From the NCBI RefSeq assembly GCF_027579695.1, contig NC_083577.1:54433283-54497282 (forward strand): a DNA stretch of 64,000 nucleotides. Reading direction: 5' to 3'. The notes beneath the pieces were generated by a model. The model was not told the DNA's origin. It saw only the letters and a program-made list of their open reading frames with translations, and did not search any database. This DNA is from Neoarius graeffei. Its lineage: Eukaryota > Chordata > Actinopteri > Siluriformes > Ariidae. The position numbers and the translations under genes are program-made. Shown here piece after piece: positions 1 through 10,545 of the stretch; position 1 is the first letter of the stretch, and the number at the start of each line of letters is the position of its first letter.

Positions 1-545
1 ATAGACACGAGTGTTTTATTGGGAAATACGCCACTCATATTTTTCATATGAACGACATCCAGGACACTGAGTGACATATTTTCCAATATCTTCATTCGTG
101 AGGAAATCAATAAATTGTTTTGATAAATTGGGGTATTTTTTGTTTGTGAATGTGTCTATAATAAAAAGAAAATCACAAGTTGGCTTGAAGATATGAAGTT
201 TATCTTCTCGTGTTGAAAAAAACTCGTACTTTTCAAACATAATACATGGTGGATCTGAGTGACATATTTCCCGATATTTCACTCAGATGACGTCACTCCC
301 AGTGTTTTCCCGCTGACTAGAAGCGCCTTGTCAAAATGGCAAACTGGTTCAAAATTAAAGTTCTTTTGATTAACTTGCGTTTTGTGTGTGTCCATATAAT
401 ATAAAGAACATTGCACAGTGGCACAAAAATATGAAATTTATCTTCTCATGCTGAAAAATATTTCACTCGTTCGCTTCACTCACTCATGCTATATACATTC
501 ACCACTCGAAGATAAACTTCATATCTTTGCGTCAGCGTGTAATAT
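1..545. repeat. AT-rich interspersed repeat, unclassified
   Basis: The segment repeats motifs such as ATGAAGTTTATCTTCTC and AGTGACATATTT within itself in both orientations. Its part at about 345-440 matches the reverse complement of 43,915-44,015, so it is an interspersed family and not unique DNA. The 88-residue reading frame on the minus strand has no recognisable domain and lies wholly in this repeat. I see no clear ends or target duplication. It probably derives from a DNA transposon, but that is inference. Confidence 0.55.
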
Positions 546-560
546 CCTCGATATATTGTC

Positions 561-884
561 ATGCAAACACCACTTTGTAATATAGTTGTAATTATAATGT
601 AATATTGTGTAATACATTTGCAATATGTTATTTCTTGCACTGTAATGTATTTTATTTGTCAGAATATTGCACGTTTATAGTATTTAATACTGATTTTCTT
701 AGTATCTGATCAGTTGCTGTTCACTGAACTTCTTCAGAGCACATGATTTAAAAGAATTCAAGATTACCTGGAAAGAACAATTCTACTGTACTGAGTTTAA
801 AATCCTTGACCCACAGTAACCCACGCTTGACCACGCTGTTGGTAAGCTTAATTAAAAATGAGCAAAGTAATTGTATAAAATTAA
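561..884. other. Stretch with no recognised feature
   Basis: AT-rich sequence; I see no coding potential, RNA gene or repeat ends here. Confidence 0.5.
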
Positions 885-1165
885 CATTCAAAGTCCTTCC
901 CATGCCATGTGCCGCATAGGGCGGCGCCAATCTCCATTTCCGTAGCCCTCGGCCTCTCGCCTATTACATAGCTAGGGTTACAGTGGGGGGCTAGTCCTCT
1001 GATAAACGCGAATTTGTTTGACTCCCCACTCGCATCATTGCAGTATGCCTTGCCAGACGGTACCATTTTTACGATGGTCTTTGGTATGGCTCGACAGTAA
1101 GTAGAACTCGCGATGTCCCGATCGAGAGGCGGACACGCTAACCACTAGGCCAACTCGCGGTACGA
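885..1165 (-). mobile_element. tRNA-derived SINE (minus strand)
   Basis: Read on the minus strand it starts near 1,165 with a tRNA-like head: TGGCCTAGTGGTTAGCGT is a good A box, followed about 30 bases later by CGGGACATCGCGAGTTC as a degenerate B box. A GC-rich body follows, ending near 885. It is a different family from the common SINE of this window. It is probably an old RNA polymerase III retroposon; no clear target duplication was seen. Confidence 0.6.
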
Positions 1166-1671
1166 AATTAACATTACACACAATAATTTAAATTTCCCAT
1201 TCAAGCAACAGGAGAAATTATTTACATTTTAAAATAATATATTCTATTAAGAAAAACAGAATATTTGCATGTCTGAAACTGTTTCAGATTTGTCAGGCAT
1301 TAGACCCCTGAGCACTCTGTCCACACAGTGAGAAGGACTGTGAAGGAAGGGAAATAAAAACATAGTTTTAGAATTACACAGTTCAGTTGATTCTTGTGGT
1401 TGGCAAAGTTCAAATCTAATCTTAGATGCCTTTTTCATGTAAGTGAACTGTTGGGAAGCATTGCAAGAAAGACCCCAGTGTAAAGTAAGGTGGTGAATCA
1501 GTGATGAATCTGTGGCTTGTGGTCCAGGTCTCTTGTGAAGACCGATGACATCATGAATTCTATGAAGTACTGTATCAGGATATTTCAGCGTAAAATCTGG
1601 TTGCCTCTACCAGGAGGTTCAGATTTGACAGAGCCTTCAACAAGAAGATGAGCCAAACATACTTCTTAATC
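1166..1671. other. Stretch with no recognised feature
   Basis: No gene, RNA or repeat end that I can support. The short minus-strand reading frame at 1,247-1,438 has no similarity that I recognise. Confidence 0.45.
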
Positions 1672-2008
1672 AGAAGAAGAAGAAGAAGAAGAAGAAGAAG
1701 AAGAAGAAGAAAAGTCTCTATTTGTCACATGTACAGTACCAGTCAAAAGGCTGGACACACCTACTCATTCATAGTTTTTCCTGTATTTTGATTATTTTCT
1801 CCATTGTAGAACAATACATATGGAACATATATGGAATTATGTGGTAAAGAAAAAAGTTTCATATTTTAGATTCTTCAAAGTAGCCACCGTTTACCTTGAT
1901 GATGCTTTGCACACTATGGGCATTATCTTAACCAACTTCATGAGGTAGTCGCGTGGAATGCTTTTCAATTAACAGGTATGTCTCGTTAAAAGTTAATTAG
2001 TGCAATTT

Positions 2009-2335
2009 CCATCCATCCATCCATTATCTGTAGCCACTTATCCTGTACAGGGTCACAGGCAAGCTGGAGCCTATCCCAGCTAACTATGCACTCAAAAAAA
2101 CCAACATCAGTGTTTGTTACATGAACCTAAGTCTAACATGTCACGGTTGACATTTAGGTCACTCAACAAAATTGTTTCTGGCTAAGGTAATGCATTTTAC
2201 TTGGGTGGAAATACTTTCCATAATTTTATTATGTTCACTGAGCAAGTTATTTGCAAGTTATTTTTTTTGAGTGTGGGCGAGAGGCGGAGTACACCAACTG
2301 TACCTGGACAAGTTGCCAGGTCATCACAGGGCTTA
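2009..2335 (-). mobile_element. DANA/HE1-like SINE, antisense, 5'-truncated and interrupted
   Basis: ATCCATCCATCC tail plus the conserved 3' body (TGTAGCCACTTATCCTGTAC...) at 2,009-2,086, resuming at 2,277 with GGGCGAGAGGCGGAGTACAC. The flanks AGTGCAATTTC and AGTGCACTTTC look like an 11-bp target duplication with one mismatch. The gap holds a small MITE. Confidence 0.8.
2087..2276. mobile_element. Small MITE inside the SINE
   Basis: About 190 bp with inverted ends CACTCAAAAAAA and TTTTTTTGAGTG, splitting the SINE between CTATG and GGGCG. It has no coding capacity. The superfamily cannot be decided from such short ends. Confidence 0.6.
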
Positions 2336-2951
2336 GTGCACTTTCTTGCCTTCTTATTTGAGATTGTCAAATAGTAAATAATAAAAATACAGTAAATAGC
2401 CCTATTCCACAACTGTAGTAATCCATATTATGTCAAGAACAGCCGAACTAAGTAAAGAGAAACAACATCCATCATTACTGTAAGACATGAAGTGTCTTTT
2501 AATTCATAAAAAGAAAGAAAAAACATTGAATTAGAAGGTGTGTCCAAACATTTGAGTGGTACTGTACATTACAGCAAAGCGAAATTCTTTTCTTTGCATA
2601 TTCCAGTTTGTTAGGAAGTTGGGGTCAGAAGGCAAAGAATCGACACAGAAGATACAGTTCTGGAAAAAAAATTTAAGAGACCACTTCAATTTTTTCTTCA
2701 ATCAGCATCTCTAGGTATGGCAGCTGTTTCATTCCAATGACTGTGCTTGAATTCCAACACAAACATACTTCATGTTACTTAATGAGGTACTGATTAGGTA
2801 ATCACCTGAACCAAATCTTATTTAATGAGGAAAAGTATAAAAACCACTGCTGTGGTCATCACTATCCTCTTGCAATAGGACCAGTGTGGATGGCAAAAAC
2901 AGTGCTAGCAGTACCTTAAATTTAATAGGAATACAAAAATATCTATTCATC

Positions 2952-4398
2952 ATGCCAAAAGAGTTAAAAAGAAAAGTTTTGTGTGAGAAAAATAAGGGTT
3001 CAATTCTGGCTTTACTGGCAGAGGGATGTAGTGACCGTCAGGTTGCTTCCATCCTCAAAATTTCAAAGACAAGACAAGAACAAGTTCAAACAGCAGACAT
3101 TGGGGATAATAAAGGAACAGACTGGCAGAGGGTGAAAACGACTCTCCACTGACCCGGGATGATCGTCAACGTCTTCGAATGTCACTCAACAATCGTAGGA
3201 TAACATCAAGTGACGTACAGAAAGAATGGCAAATGATAGCTGGTGTTATGTGCTTGGCAAGGATGGTTTGAAAGAGGCTCCTCTGGGCAGGGTTGAAGTC
3301 ATGCAAAGCTAGAAAAAGCCCTTCATCAATGAGAAGCAAAGAAGAGCCAGGTTGAAGTGTGCAAAAGGATTGGGCTGTAGAGGACTGGAGTACAGTCAGC
3401 TTCACTTTCCAATTTTCAGCTTTTCCCATCACCTGGTCCTCTAATGGTTAGACAGAGAACTGGAGAGGCCTACAAGTCACAATATCTCACACCACTGTGA
3501 AAATTGGTGGAGGATCGGTGATGATCTGGGAGTGCTTCAGCAAGGTTGGAATTGGGCAGATTATGTTTGTGAAGGGGGGGTGGCACGGTGGTGTAGTGGT
3601 TAGCACCGTCGCCTCACAGCAAGCTCTCCTGGGTTCGAGCCCAGCGGCCGACGAGGGCCTTCCTGTGTGGAGTTTGCATGCTCTCCCCGTGTCTGCATGG
3701 GTTTTCTCTGGGTGCTCTGGTTTCCCCCACAGTCCAAAGACATGCAGGTTAGATTAACTGGTGGCTCTAAATTGACCATAGGTGTGAATGTGAGTGTGAA
3801 TGGTTGTCTGTGTCTATGTGTTAGTCCTGCGATGATCTGGCGACTTGTCCTGGGTGTACCCCACCTCTCGCCCATGGGATAGGCTCCAGCTTGCCTGTGA
3901 CCCTGTAGGACAGGATAAGCAGCTACAGATGATGGATGGATGGATGGATGGATGGATGGATGGATGGATGGATGGATGGATGGATGGATGGATGTTTGTG
4001 AAGGACACATGAATCAAGCCATGTACAAGGTTATCCTGGAAGAAAAGTTGCTTCCTTCTGCTCTGACAATGTTCCCTAACTCTGAAAATTGGGTTTTCCA
4101 GCAGGACAATGCTCCATGCCACACAGCTGGGACAATCAAGGTGTGCAAGGAGGACCACAAGATCAAGACCCTGTCATGGCCAGCCCAATCTCCAGACCTG
4201 AATCCCACTGAAAACTTCTAGGATGTGATCAAGAGAAAGCTGGATGGTCACAAGCCATCAGACAAAGCTGAGCTGATTGAATTTTTGTGCCAGGAGTGGC
4301 ATAAAGTCACCCAAGAGCTATGTGAAAGACTGGTGGAGAGCATGCCAAGACACATGAAAGCTGTGATTAAATGTCAGGGTTATTCAACCAAATATTGA
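2952..4398 (+). pseudogene. Tc1-like transposase, family A (decayed)
   Basis: The start reads MPKELKRKVLCEKNKGSILA, a Tc1-type helix-turn-helix head (ALLAEGCSDRQVASIL). Later pieces include GGGSVMIWECFSKVGIGQI before the SINE and [13 protein letters not shown], then [14 protein letters not shown] after it, which are the second D and the E of the DDE triad. The frame is broken by several stops and shifts between 3,150 and 3,480, by the SINE, and by a stop directly after ENF (4,219). It ends in GYSTKY plus stop. It cannot make an active enzyme. Tc1 transposases cut and paste at TA sites in the nucleus. Confidence 0.85.
3576..3991 (+). mobile_element. DANA/HE1-like tRNA-derived SINE
   Basis: Head GGCACGGTGGTGTAGTGGTT (A box region) and GGGTTCGAGCCC (B box), the conserved body with CACAGTCCAAAGACATGCAG, and a (GATG)n tail. 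The 13-bp target duplication ATGTTTGTGAAGG occurs at 3,563-3,575 and 3,992-4,004. The duplicated bases are Tc1 transposase sequence, so the SINE is younger than the Tc1 element. Open frames across it, including repeated MDGW, are repeat artefacts. Confidence 0.95.
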
Positions 4399-4636
4399 CT
4401 TTTGAACTCATCCTAAGTTCAAATATTGGTATTGTGTTGTTTAAACTTGAATATGATCTTGATTTCTATGCATCATTCAAGGTCTGAAAACACTTCATCT
4501 TTTTTGTTATTTTGGCCAGTTTTATTTTTCTGCAATTAAAGGCTCTGACAATATTTTTATGTGGAATTTGGGGGACATGTTTTCAGTAGTTTATGGAATA
4601 AAACAAAAATGTTCATGTTCCTCAAACACATACCTA

Positions 4637-5801
4637 AAATTTTGTATTGATTATAAAGTACTACTATTGACCTTTAAAGCACTGAATGGTCTCGCACCAC
4701 AGTACCTGAGTGAACTTCTGCTCCTCTATGACCCGCCACGCCTACTTAGATCAAAAGGTGCAGGCTATCTGCTGGTACCTCGTATAGTGAAGGCTACGTC
4801 AGGGGGCAGAGCCTTTTCTTACAAAGCCCCACAGTTATGGAACAGCCTTCCAAGTAGTGTTCGGGAATCAGACACAGTCTCAGTGTTTAAGTCTAGGCTG
4901 AAAACATATCTGTTTAGTCAAGCCTTTTGTTAATGGTGTTTATGAGGGAAAGGTGTAGATCTGGAGGGTCCTCAGACATAGAGTGTTTTGGTAAACTGGG
5001 ATGTATGGATGCTGTCAGTCCCCACTCGCTTGCTCACTCGAGTTTGTTGACGGTGTAGTGGCTGGCTGCTTTATGTCCTGGGGCTCCCTCATGCCTGTGT
5101 TACCTTCTGGCTCTCCCCTTTTAGTTATGCTGTCATAGTTAGTTGCCGGAGTCCCTGCTTGTACTCAGTGCAATATTTATACTGTTCCTACTTATTCAGG
5201 TGATATTGGGCATACCTAACAACCTGTGTTTTCTCCCCCCCCCCCCAAAAAAAAATCTGTCCCTCTGAGTTACATGTCGGTCCTGGGATCGAGATGCTGA
5301 CCTCTTCTGCTCCTCAGACCTGCCTGATCCATCCTGGTGCCCTGTGTCTGGTTGGAGTCTCATCGCATCGCTCCTGTGGAGGGCGGCCCCATATGGACAG
5401 TTGGGGGTCGCGCCTGGAGGACGCTCTGGACTCTTGCAGTGGTGCTTTTGTGGCTGGGGACTGCAGTTGACTTGCTGACTTTAGGACTGCAGTTGACTTG
5501 CTGACTTTGGGACTATGGTTGTTGTGAATGGTTTTGCGCTCGGGTTTCCGCCGGTTGGGGGTTTATTGTCTGTTGTTGCCCGGATGGGGATGGGTTCCCT
5601 TTTGAGTCTGGTTCCTCTCGAGGTTTCTTCCTCATGTCATCTGAGGGAGTGTTTCCTTGCCACCGTTGCCACAGGCTCGCTCATTGGGGATAGATTAGGG
5701 ATAAATTTAGCTCATATTTTAAGTCGTTCAAATTCTGTAAAGCTGCTTTGCGACAATGTTTATTGGTAAAAGTGCTATACAAATAAACTTGACTTGACTT
5801 G
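4637..5801 (+). mobile_element. L2-type LINE, 5'-truncated, inserted in the Tc1 element
   Basis: The fragment starts inside the last part of ORF2 and runs through the 3' UTR to GCTATACAAATAAACTTGAC and short TTGAC repeats, a 3' end typical of fish L2-like LINEs. The flanking ATACCT(A) at about 4,630 and 5,802 is a plausible short target duplication. The Tc1 sequence resumes with ATAAATAG. The clade call rests on the C-terminal protein motif and tail and could be a relative such as CR1. Confidence 0.75.
4645..4933 (+). pseudogene. LINE ORF2 C-terminal fragment
   Basis: About 95 codons ending at a stop at 4,931-4,933: FKALNGLAPQYLSELL, then LLVPRIVKATSGGRAFSYKA and LWNSLPSSVRESDTVSVFKS. This is the tail that follows the reverse transcriptase domain in L2/CR1-type ORF2 proteins. 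The endonuclease and reverse transcriptase domains are missing because the copy is 5'-truncated, as is usual for target-primed retrotransposition. Confidence 0.8.
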
Positions 5802-5873
5802 ATACCTATAAATAGAAAAAAAACAAAGAAATTGATAATTTTGTAGTGGTCTCTTAATTTTTCCAGAGCTGTA

Positions 5874-6632
5874 AATACAATAGAATAAGTACTGTAAAAT
5901 ATTGTAAACAATAAAGAAAATATAAGAGAGAAAAAACACACACATGCGCACATTATTACACAGTTATTGCACTGATTAAGTGTCTTGCACATGTTAAATA
6001 TTGCACTTGTAGTCTGTCCGCAATATCAGTAGATGCACTAGTCCAGGATGTGTTGTAGTGACTTATTAAAGGAGATAGTTAAAGAACACGAAACCAGTGT
6101 TTGCCTATAATCATCTCAGTCTCCAGGTTTGAATCCCTACTGAAAACCTGGAGCCTGAGTTCAAAGAAAGAAGTTCACATGTACAAAACTAAAAATATAA
6201 AGAGTTTCAAAGATTCTGCATGGAGGAGCAAACAAAGATCTCTGAGCAACACCAACCTTACAGGACATTACACAAACGGACTCTGTGCTGTTATTCTCTC
6301 CAGGGCAGGGGTTACAATATATTATTTGTAAGAGTGCTCATAATTTTGAAACCAGTGTTATAAAAAAACAAAACAAAACATGGTTTAAATGTTCATAAAT
6401 TAAACCATACAATGGCCCTATATGACTGAGTTTAAAACATCACTTATAGTAAGTGTTATTCTTTCTATATATCGAGTGCCTATAATTCTGGATGACACTA
6501 TGTTCAGATATTTCCAGTTTGCCAGCTACTTAAAACTAGACCCAATAAAATATTTAAAAAGCTGTGGTAATATGATGGGCCGAAATAACTTTCAAACAAA
6601 GAAGGACGGTTTGATTGTCATCCAGGGTCCTG
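5874..6632. other. No gene recognised; possibly decayed transposon
   Basis: Sequence such as TGGAGGAGCAAACAAAGATC and the start CAGTGTTTGCC with a later AAACCAGTGTTA hint at a worn DNA transposon between about 6,090 and 6,360. The ends are too degraded to support a call. Confidence 0.35.
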
Positions 6633-7208
6633 TACACTGTAAAATATAATAAGTTGACTTTACTTAAAAAAAATATGCAAAGTCGTTGCCTCAAAAAAAG
6701 TCATTTATGTTGATTTAGATAAATTAGATTGGGTTAGCTTATTTTTTGTGAGTTTGCAGTACTCAAATTAACTTAGATTAGTTTGATTACATTAACTTAT
6801 TTATTTTGAGTTTGCAGTACTCACATAAACTTATATTAATTTGATTACATTAACTTATTTATTGTGAGTTTGCAGTACTCATCTTATATAATTTTGATTA
6901 CATTAACTTATTTATTTTAAGTTTACAGTACAAGTTAATGTAATCAAAATTATATAAGATGAGTACTGCAAACTCACAATAAATAAGTTAATGTAATCAA
7001 ATTAATATAAGTTTATGTGAGTACTGCAAACTCAAAATAAATAAGTTAATGTAATCAAACTAATCTAAGTTAATTTGAGTACTGCAAACTCACAAAAAAT
7101 AAGTTAACCCAATCTAATTTATCTAAATCAACATAAATGACTTTTTTTGAGGCAACGACTTTGCATATTTTTTTTAAGTAAAGTCAACTTATTATATTTT
7201 ACAGTGTA
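6633..7208. mobile_element. Foldback MITE, near-perfect 576-bp palindrome
   Basis: The left arm (6,633-6,909) and right arm (6,932-7,208) are almost exact reverse complements, with a 22-base loop at 6,910-6,931. Ends are TACACTGTAAAATATAATAA and its complement, so TA flanks are likely. Each arm holds three copies of a roughly 66-bp unit containing TTGATTACATTAACTTATTT and GTTTGCAGTACTCA. It has no open frame. The arms are so alike that the copy is young or maintained by conversion. Confidence 0.9.
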
Positions 7209-7270
7209 GGCTAAATATGACAATTATGTTGGTAATTATATGCAACAGACATGAATTAAATCTTTTAACA

Positions 7271-8240
7271 TACAACCCCAAATCAGAAAAAGTTGGGACG
7301 GTATGGAAAATGCAAACAAAAAGAAAGCAGTGATATCTAAATTTACTTTGATTTGTATTTCCTTGCAGCGGCATGGTGGTGTCGTGGTTAGCACTGTAGC
7401 CTCACAGCAAGAAGGTCCAGGTTCGAGCCCCATGGCCGACGAGGGCCTTTCTGTGTGGAGTTTGCATGTTCTCCCCATGTCTGTGTGGGTTTCCTCCAGG
7501 TGCTCCGGTTTCCCCCACAGTCCAAAGATATGCAGTTAGGTTAACTGGTTGCTTGAAATTGACCGTAGGTGTGAATGTGCATGTGAGTGGTTGTTTATCT
7601 CTAAGTGTCAGCCCTGCGATGACCTGGCGACTTGTCCAGGGTGTACCCCGCCTCTCGCCCATAGTCAGCTGGGATAGGATCCAGCTTGCCTGCGACCGTG
7701 TAGAACAGGATAAAGCGGCTACAGATAATGGATGGATGTATTTCCTTGCAGACAGTATGAACCCAAGATATTTCATGTTTTGTCTGGTCAACTTCATTTC
7801 ATTTCTTAATATACATCCATTACTGCATTTCAGGCCTGCAACACATTCCAGAAAAAGTTGGACGGGGCAATTTTTGGCTCGTAATGAGGTAAAACTATTA
7901 AACAACGATGTGATTTGAAACAGGTGATGTCAACAGGTGATTGTAATCATGATTTGGTACAAATTCAGTATCCAGGAAAGGCCTAGTCTTTGAGGAGCAG
8001 AGATGGGCCGATGATTTCCAGTTTGTCAACACATGGGAAAGAAAATTATTGAACTGTTTAAAAACAAATGTTCCTCAAAGAAAGATAGGAAGAGATTTGG
8101 CTATTTCACCCTCTACAGTGCATAATATCATTGAACGATTTAAAACATCTGGAAGAATTTATGTGTGTAAAGGGCAAGGGCACAAACATCCATGAGCTCC
8201 AATCCCTCAGACCAAGAACCATCATATCTACTGCCCATTT
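7271..8240 (+). mobile_element. Tc1-like transposon, family C, 5' part
   Basis: The left end TACAACCCCAAATCAGAAAA is the same inverted end as at 8,664. The sequence through AGCAGAGATGGGCCGATGAT and GTTCCTCAAAGAAAGATAGG (about 8,085) corresponds to the transposase start, including a helix-turn-helix-like segment, after which it degrades. The element is truncated on the right and split by a SINE. Confidence 0.75.
7369..7736 (+). mobile_element. DANA/HE1-like SINE
   Basis: Typical head, body and short GATG tail, inserted in the Tc1 family C copy. The 15-bp target duplication TGTATTTCCTTGCAG is present at 7,354-7,368 and 7,737-7,751. Confidence 0.95.
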
Positions 8241-8291
8241 CTACAGCCAGTAGTGTATAACTTACATTTATATTTTATCCAAAGCGAGGTA

Positions 8292-8609
8292 CTCGAGCCC
8301 CGGGGCCAGCGAGGGCCTTTCTGTGTGGAGTTTACATGTTCTCCCCGTGTCCGCGTGGGTTTCCTCCGGGTGCTCCGGTTTCCCCCACAGTCCAAAGACA
8401 TGCAGGTTAGGTTAACTGGTGACTCTAAATTGAGCGTAGGTGTGAATGTGAGTGTGAATGGTTGTCTGTGTCTATGTGTCAGCCCTGTGATGACCTGGCG
8501 ACTTGTCCAGGGTGTACCCCGCCTTTCGCCCGTAGTCAGCTGGGATAGGCTCCAGCTTGCCTGCGACCCTGTAGAAGGATAAAGCGGCTAGAGATAATGA
8601 GATGAGATG
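8292..8609 (+). mobile_element. DANA/HE1-like SINE, 5'-truncated
   Basis: Starts inside the B box (CTCGAGCCCCGGGGCCAGC) and ends in the GAGAT tail type. The 11-bp duplication AAAGCGAGGTA flanks it (8,281-8,291 and 8,610-8,620), so the truncation happened at insertion and not by later deletion. Confidence 0.92.
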
Positions 8610-8663
8610 AAAGCGAGGTACAATCCTATCCACTTGCAAACTTTACATTTTCCATATGCAAAA

Positions 8664-9640
8664 TACAACCCCAAATCAGAAAAAGTTGGGATGGTATGTT
8701 GAATTGAAATTAAAACTGAAAGCAATAATTGGTAAATATCTGTTTTGCACTCAAAACAACACAGCAGCACATTATTTGATGTTTTAACACATTTCACAAA
8801 AAGTTGGAACAGTAAAGCATTTACCACTTTATAATATTGCCATTCCTTTTCACAACACTTAAAAATGTTTAGGGACTGAAGACACCAAGTGATGAAGCCT
8901 TTCTTCATCACTTTAGGGCGGCACGATGGTGTAAGTGGTTGGCACGGTTGCCTCACAGCAAGGATGTTCTTGGTTCAAGCCCAGCGGTCAGCAGGGACCT
9001 TTCTGTGTGGAGTTTGCATGTTCTCCCCATGTCTGCATTCCCCCACAGTTCAAAGATATGCGGTTAGGTTAATATGGGATGGCCTTGGGCTGAGGTGCCC
9101 TTAAGCAAGGCACCTAACTCCCAACTGCTCCCCGGGCACTGTTAGCATGGTTGCCCACTGCTCTGGGTATGTATGTATGTGTGTGTGCTCATTGCTCGCA
9201 TGTGTGTGTTCACTGCTTCAGATGGGTTAAATGCAGAGAGGAGTTTCACAAGCGTGTGATGAATAAAATTGTTCTTCTTCTTTCAGATGTTATTTCGTGC
9301 CATTCTTCCTGCAAAGAGGTCTTAAGGTGTGCAACAATATGGGGTCGTCGTTGTCATATTTTTTATTTCAAAAGTCATCACACATCCTCTCTTGGGGACA
9401 GAAGGGACAGGCACCCTCTTCTTCCACAGCTATGTCTTTGTAATGTGTGCAGCATGTGGGTTTACATTGCTTTGCTGAAATATACCTGGAAAAGACGTCG
9501 TCTTGAAGGCAGCAAATGTTGTTCCAAAATCTCAATGTACTTTTTTGCATTAATGCTGCCATCACAGAAGTGTAAGTTACCTTTGACAAGGGTTCTGATA
9601 CAACCCCATACCATGACAGACAGGGTTCTCACTAGCGCTG
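8664..9640 (-). mobile_element. Tc1-like transposon, family C, 3' part (minus strand)
   Basis: The end TACAACCCCAAATCAGAAAA at 8,664 is followed in the minus reading by the C-terminal half of a transposase. Pieces are read at 8,820-8,900 and 9,285-9,600, for example KVTYTSVMAALMQKSTLRFW. A SINE (8,916-9,283) lies between them. The catalytic and C-terminal pieces are frame-shifted and the N-terminal half is absent, so it is a relic. Copy 7,271-8,240 has the opposite half in the opposite orientation. Confidence 0.8.
8916..9283 (+). mobile_element. SINE with chimeric second-type 3' tail
   Basis: Head GGGCGGCACGATGGTGTAAG is the common SINE, but after CAAAGATATGCGGTTAGGTT it switches to a different 3' body (GCCCTTAAGCAAGGCACCTA, then GGGTTAAATGCAGAG) ending in TTCTTCTTC. 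The same two-part structure occurs at 26,594 and 45,690. It is a subfamily and not a chance junction. Confidence 0.85.
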
Positions 9641-9675
9641 GTCATGCTCGTCATTGATGAACATAATCCATCAGT

Positions 9676-10051
9676 GGCGGCACGGTGGTGTAGTGGTTAG
9701 CGCTGTCGCCTCACAGCAAGAAGGTCCGGGTTCGAGCCCCGTGGCCGGCGAGGGCCTTTCTGTGCGGAGTTTGCATGTTCTCCCCGTGTCCGCGTGGGTT
9801 TCCTCCGGGTGCTCCGGTTTGCCCCACAGTCCAAAGACATGCAGGTTAGGTTAACTGGTGACTCTAAATTGACCGTAGGTGTGAATGTGAGTGTGAATGG
9901 TTGTCTGTGTCTATGTGTCAGCCCTGTGATGACCTGGCGACTTGTCCAGGGTGTACCCCGCCTTTCGCCCATAGTCAGCTGGGATAGGCTCCAGCTTGCC
10001 TGCGACCCTGTAGAAGGATAAAGCAGCTAGAGATAATGAGATGAGAATGAG
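9676..10051 (+). mobile_element. DANA/HE1-like SINE
   Basis: Full-length copy with intact A and B boxes and a GAGAT tail. Target duplication AATCCATCAGT at 9,665-9,675 and 10,052-10,062. Confidence 0.95.
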
Positions 10052-10062
10052 AATCCATCAGT

Positions 10063-10435
10063 GATGAAGAGAAAATTACTAGCAGTCGTCACAGTGACGA
10101 ATGTATGTCATCTTTATCATTATCATAAGTCATCTTTTCTAGAAATCCCTTTCCAGCAAAAGCCAGAGTGTAAACAATGAACATGTGCTTATGACCAATA
10201 AAAATTGACTACACATCATGACCAAATGAGCACCGAGCTTTAGACCAATCGCAGTGCATCTTCATCGGCCTGGTGTGGGGGTGTAATTATCTCTGCGTGA
10301 CCCAAACAATGGTGCGGTCTAAGCTGATTAAGTTTTTTGGGTGGGCTTCTTCAAGCACTGAAGATGATTTAAGGGCCGAAACAGCCACGGTGGGAAGCAC
10401 ATGGGACAGTGTCAGTAATACAGGGGTCGGTTTTA
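10063..10435. other. Stretch with no recognised feature
   Basis: No gene or repeat end that I can support. Confidence 0.45.
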
Positions 10436-10461
10436 AATAGATAGATAGATAGATAGATAGG

Positions 10462-10545
<84 letters not shown>
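10436..10545. repeat. (GATA)n microsatellite
   Basis: About 27 near-perfect GATA units with one G substitution. The repeat resumes after the Tc1 element at 12,154, so the Tc1 element inserted at a TA within the microsatellite. The long YLSI frame on the minus strand is an artefact of this repeat. Confidence 0.97.

Larger units (their letters stand above)
1732..2566. mobile_element. Non-autonomous Tc1-like element
   Basis: The ends are inverted: TACAGTACCAGTCAAAAGGC on the left and its near complement ending ...GAGTGGTACTGTA on the right, flanked by duplicated TA. No transposase frame remains. It is itself interrupted by an antisense SINE (2,009-2,335). The TA duplication and inverted ends are seen; the Tc1/mariner assignment follows from them. 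Confidence 0.85.
1672..2635 (-). mobile_element. tRNA-SINE tail (antisense) split by a Tc1 insertion
   Basis: A (GAA)n run at 1,672-1,711 followed by CTCTATTTGTCACATGTA, and after the Tc1 element CATTACAGCAAAGCGAAATT from 2,567, form the reverse complement of the SINE tail type seen intact at about 60,505-60,735. The Tc1-like element 1,732-2,566 sits exactly at the TA in the middle and the TA is duplicated. The two SINE pieces are 1,672-1,731 and 2,567-2,635. Confidence 0.7.
2653..5873 (+). mobile_element. Tc1-like transposon, family A, with two nested insertions
   Basis: Inverted ends TACAGTTCTGGAAAAAAAAT and ...AATTTTTCCAGAGCTGTA, with AAGAGACCACTTCAATTTT repeated in complement near the right end, flanked by TA. 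A decayed transposase runs on the + strand from 2,952 to 4,398. A SINE (3,576-3,991) and an L2-type LINE tail (about 4,637-5,801) have inserted, which lengthens the element from roughly 1.6 kb to 3.2 kb. Confidence 0.9.

Noticed and set aside
1081-1165. Possible tRNA gene on the minus strand
   Set aside because: The A box is good but the B box is degenerate and the sequence continues into a SINE body; a cloverleaf acceptor stem is not evident.
3940-4221. Frame beginning with repeated MDGW
   Set aside because: The head is the (GATG)n tail of a SINE and the rest is decayed Tc1 transposase.
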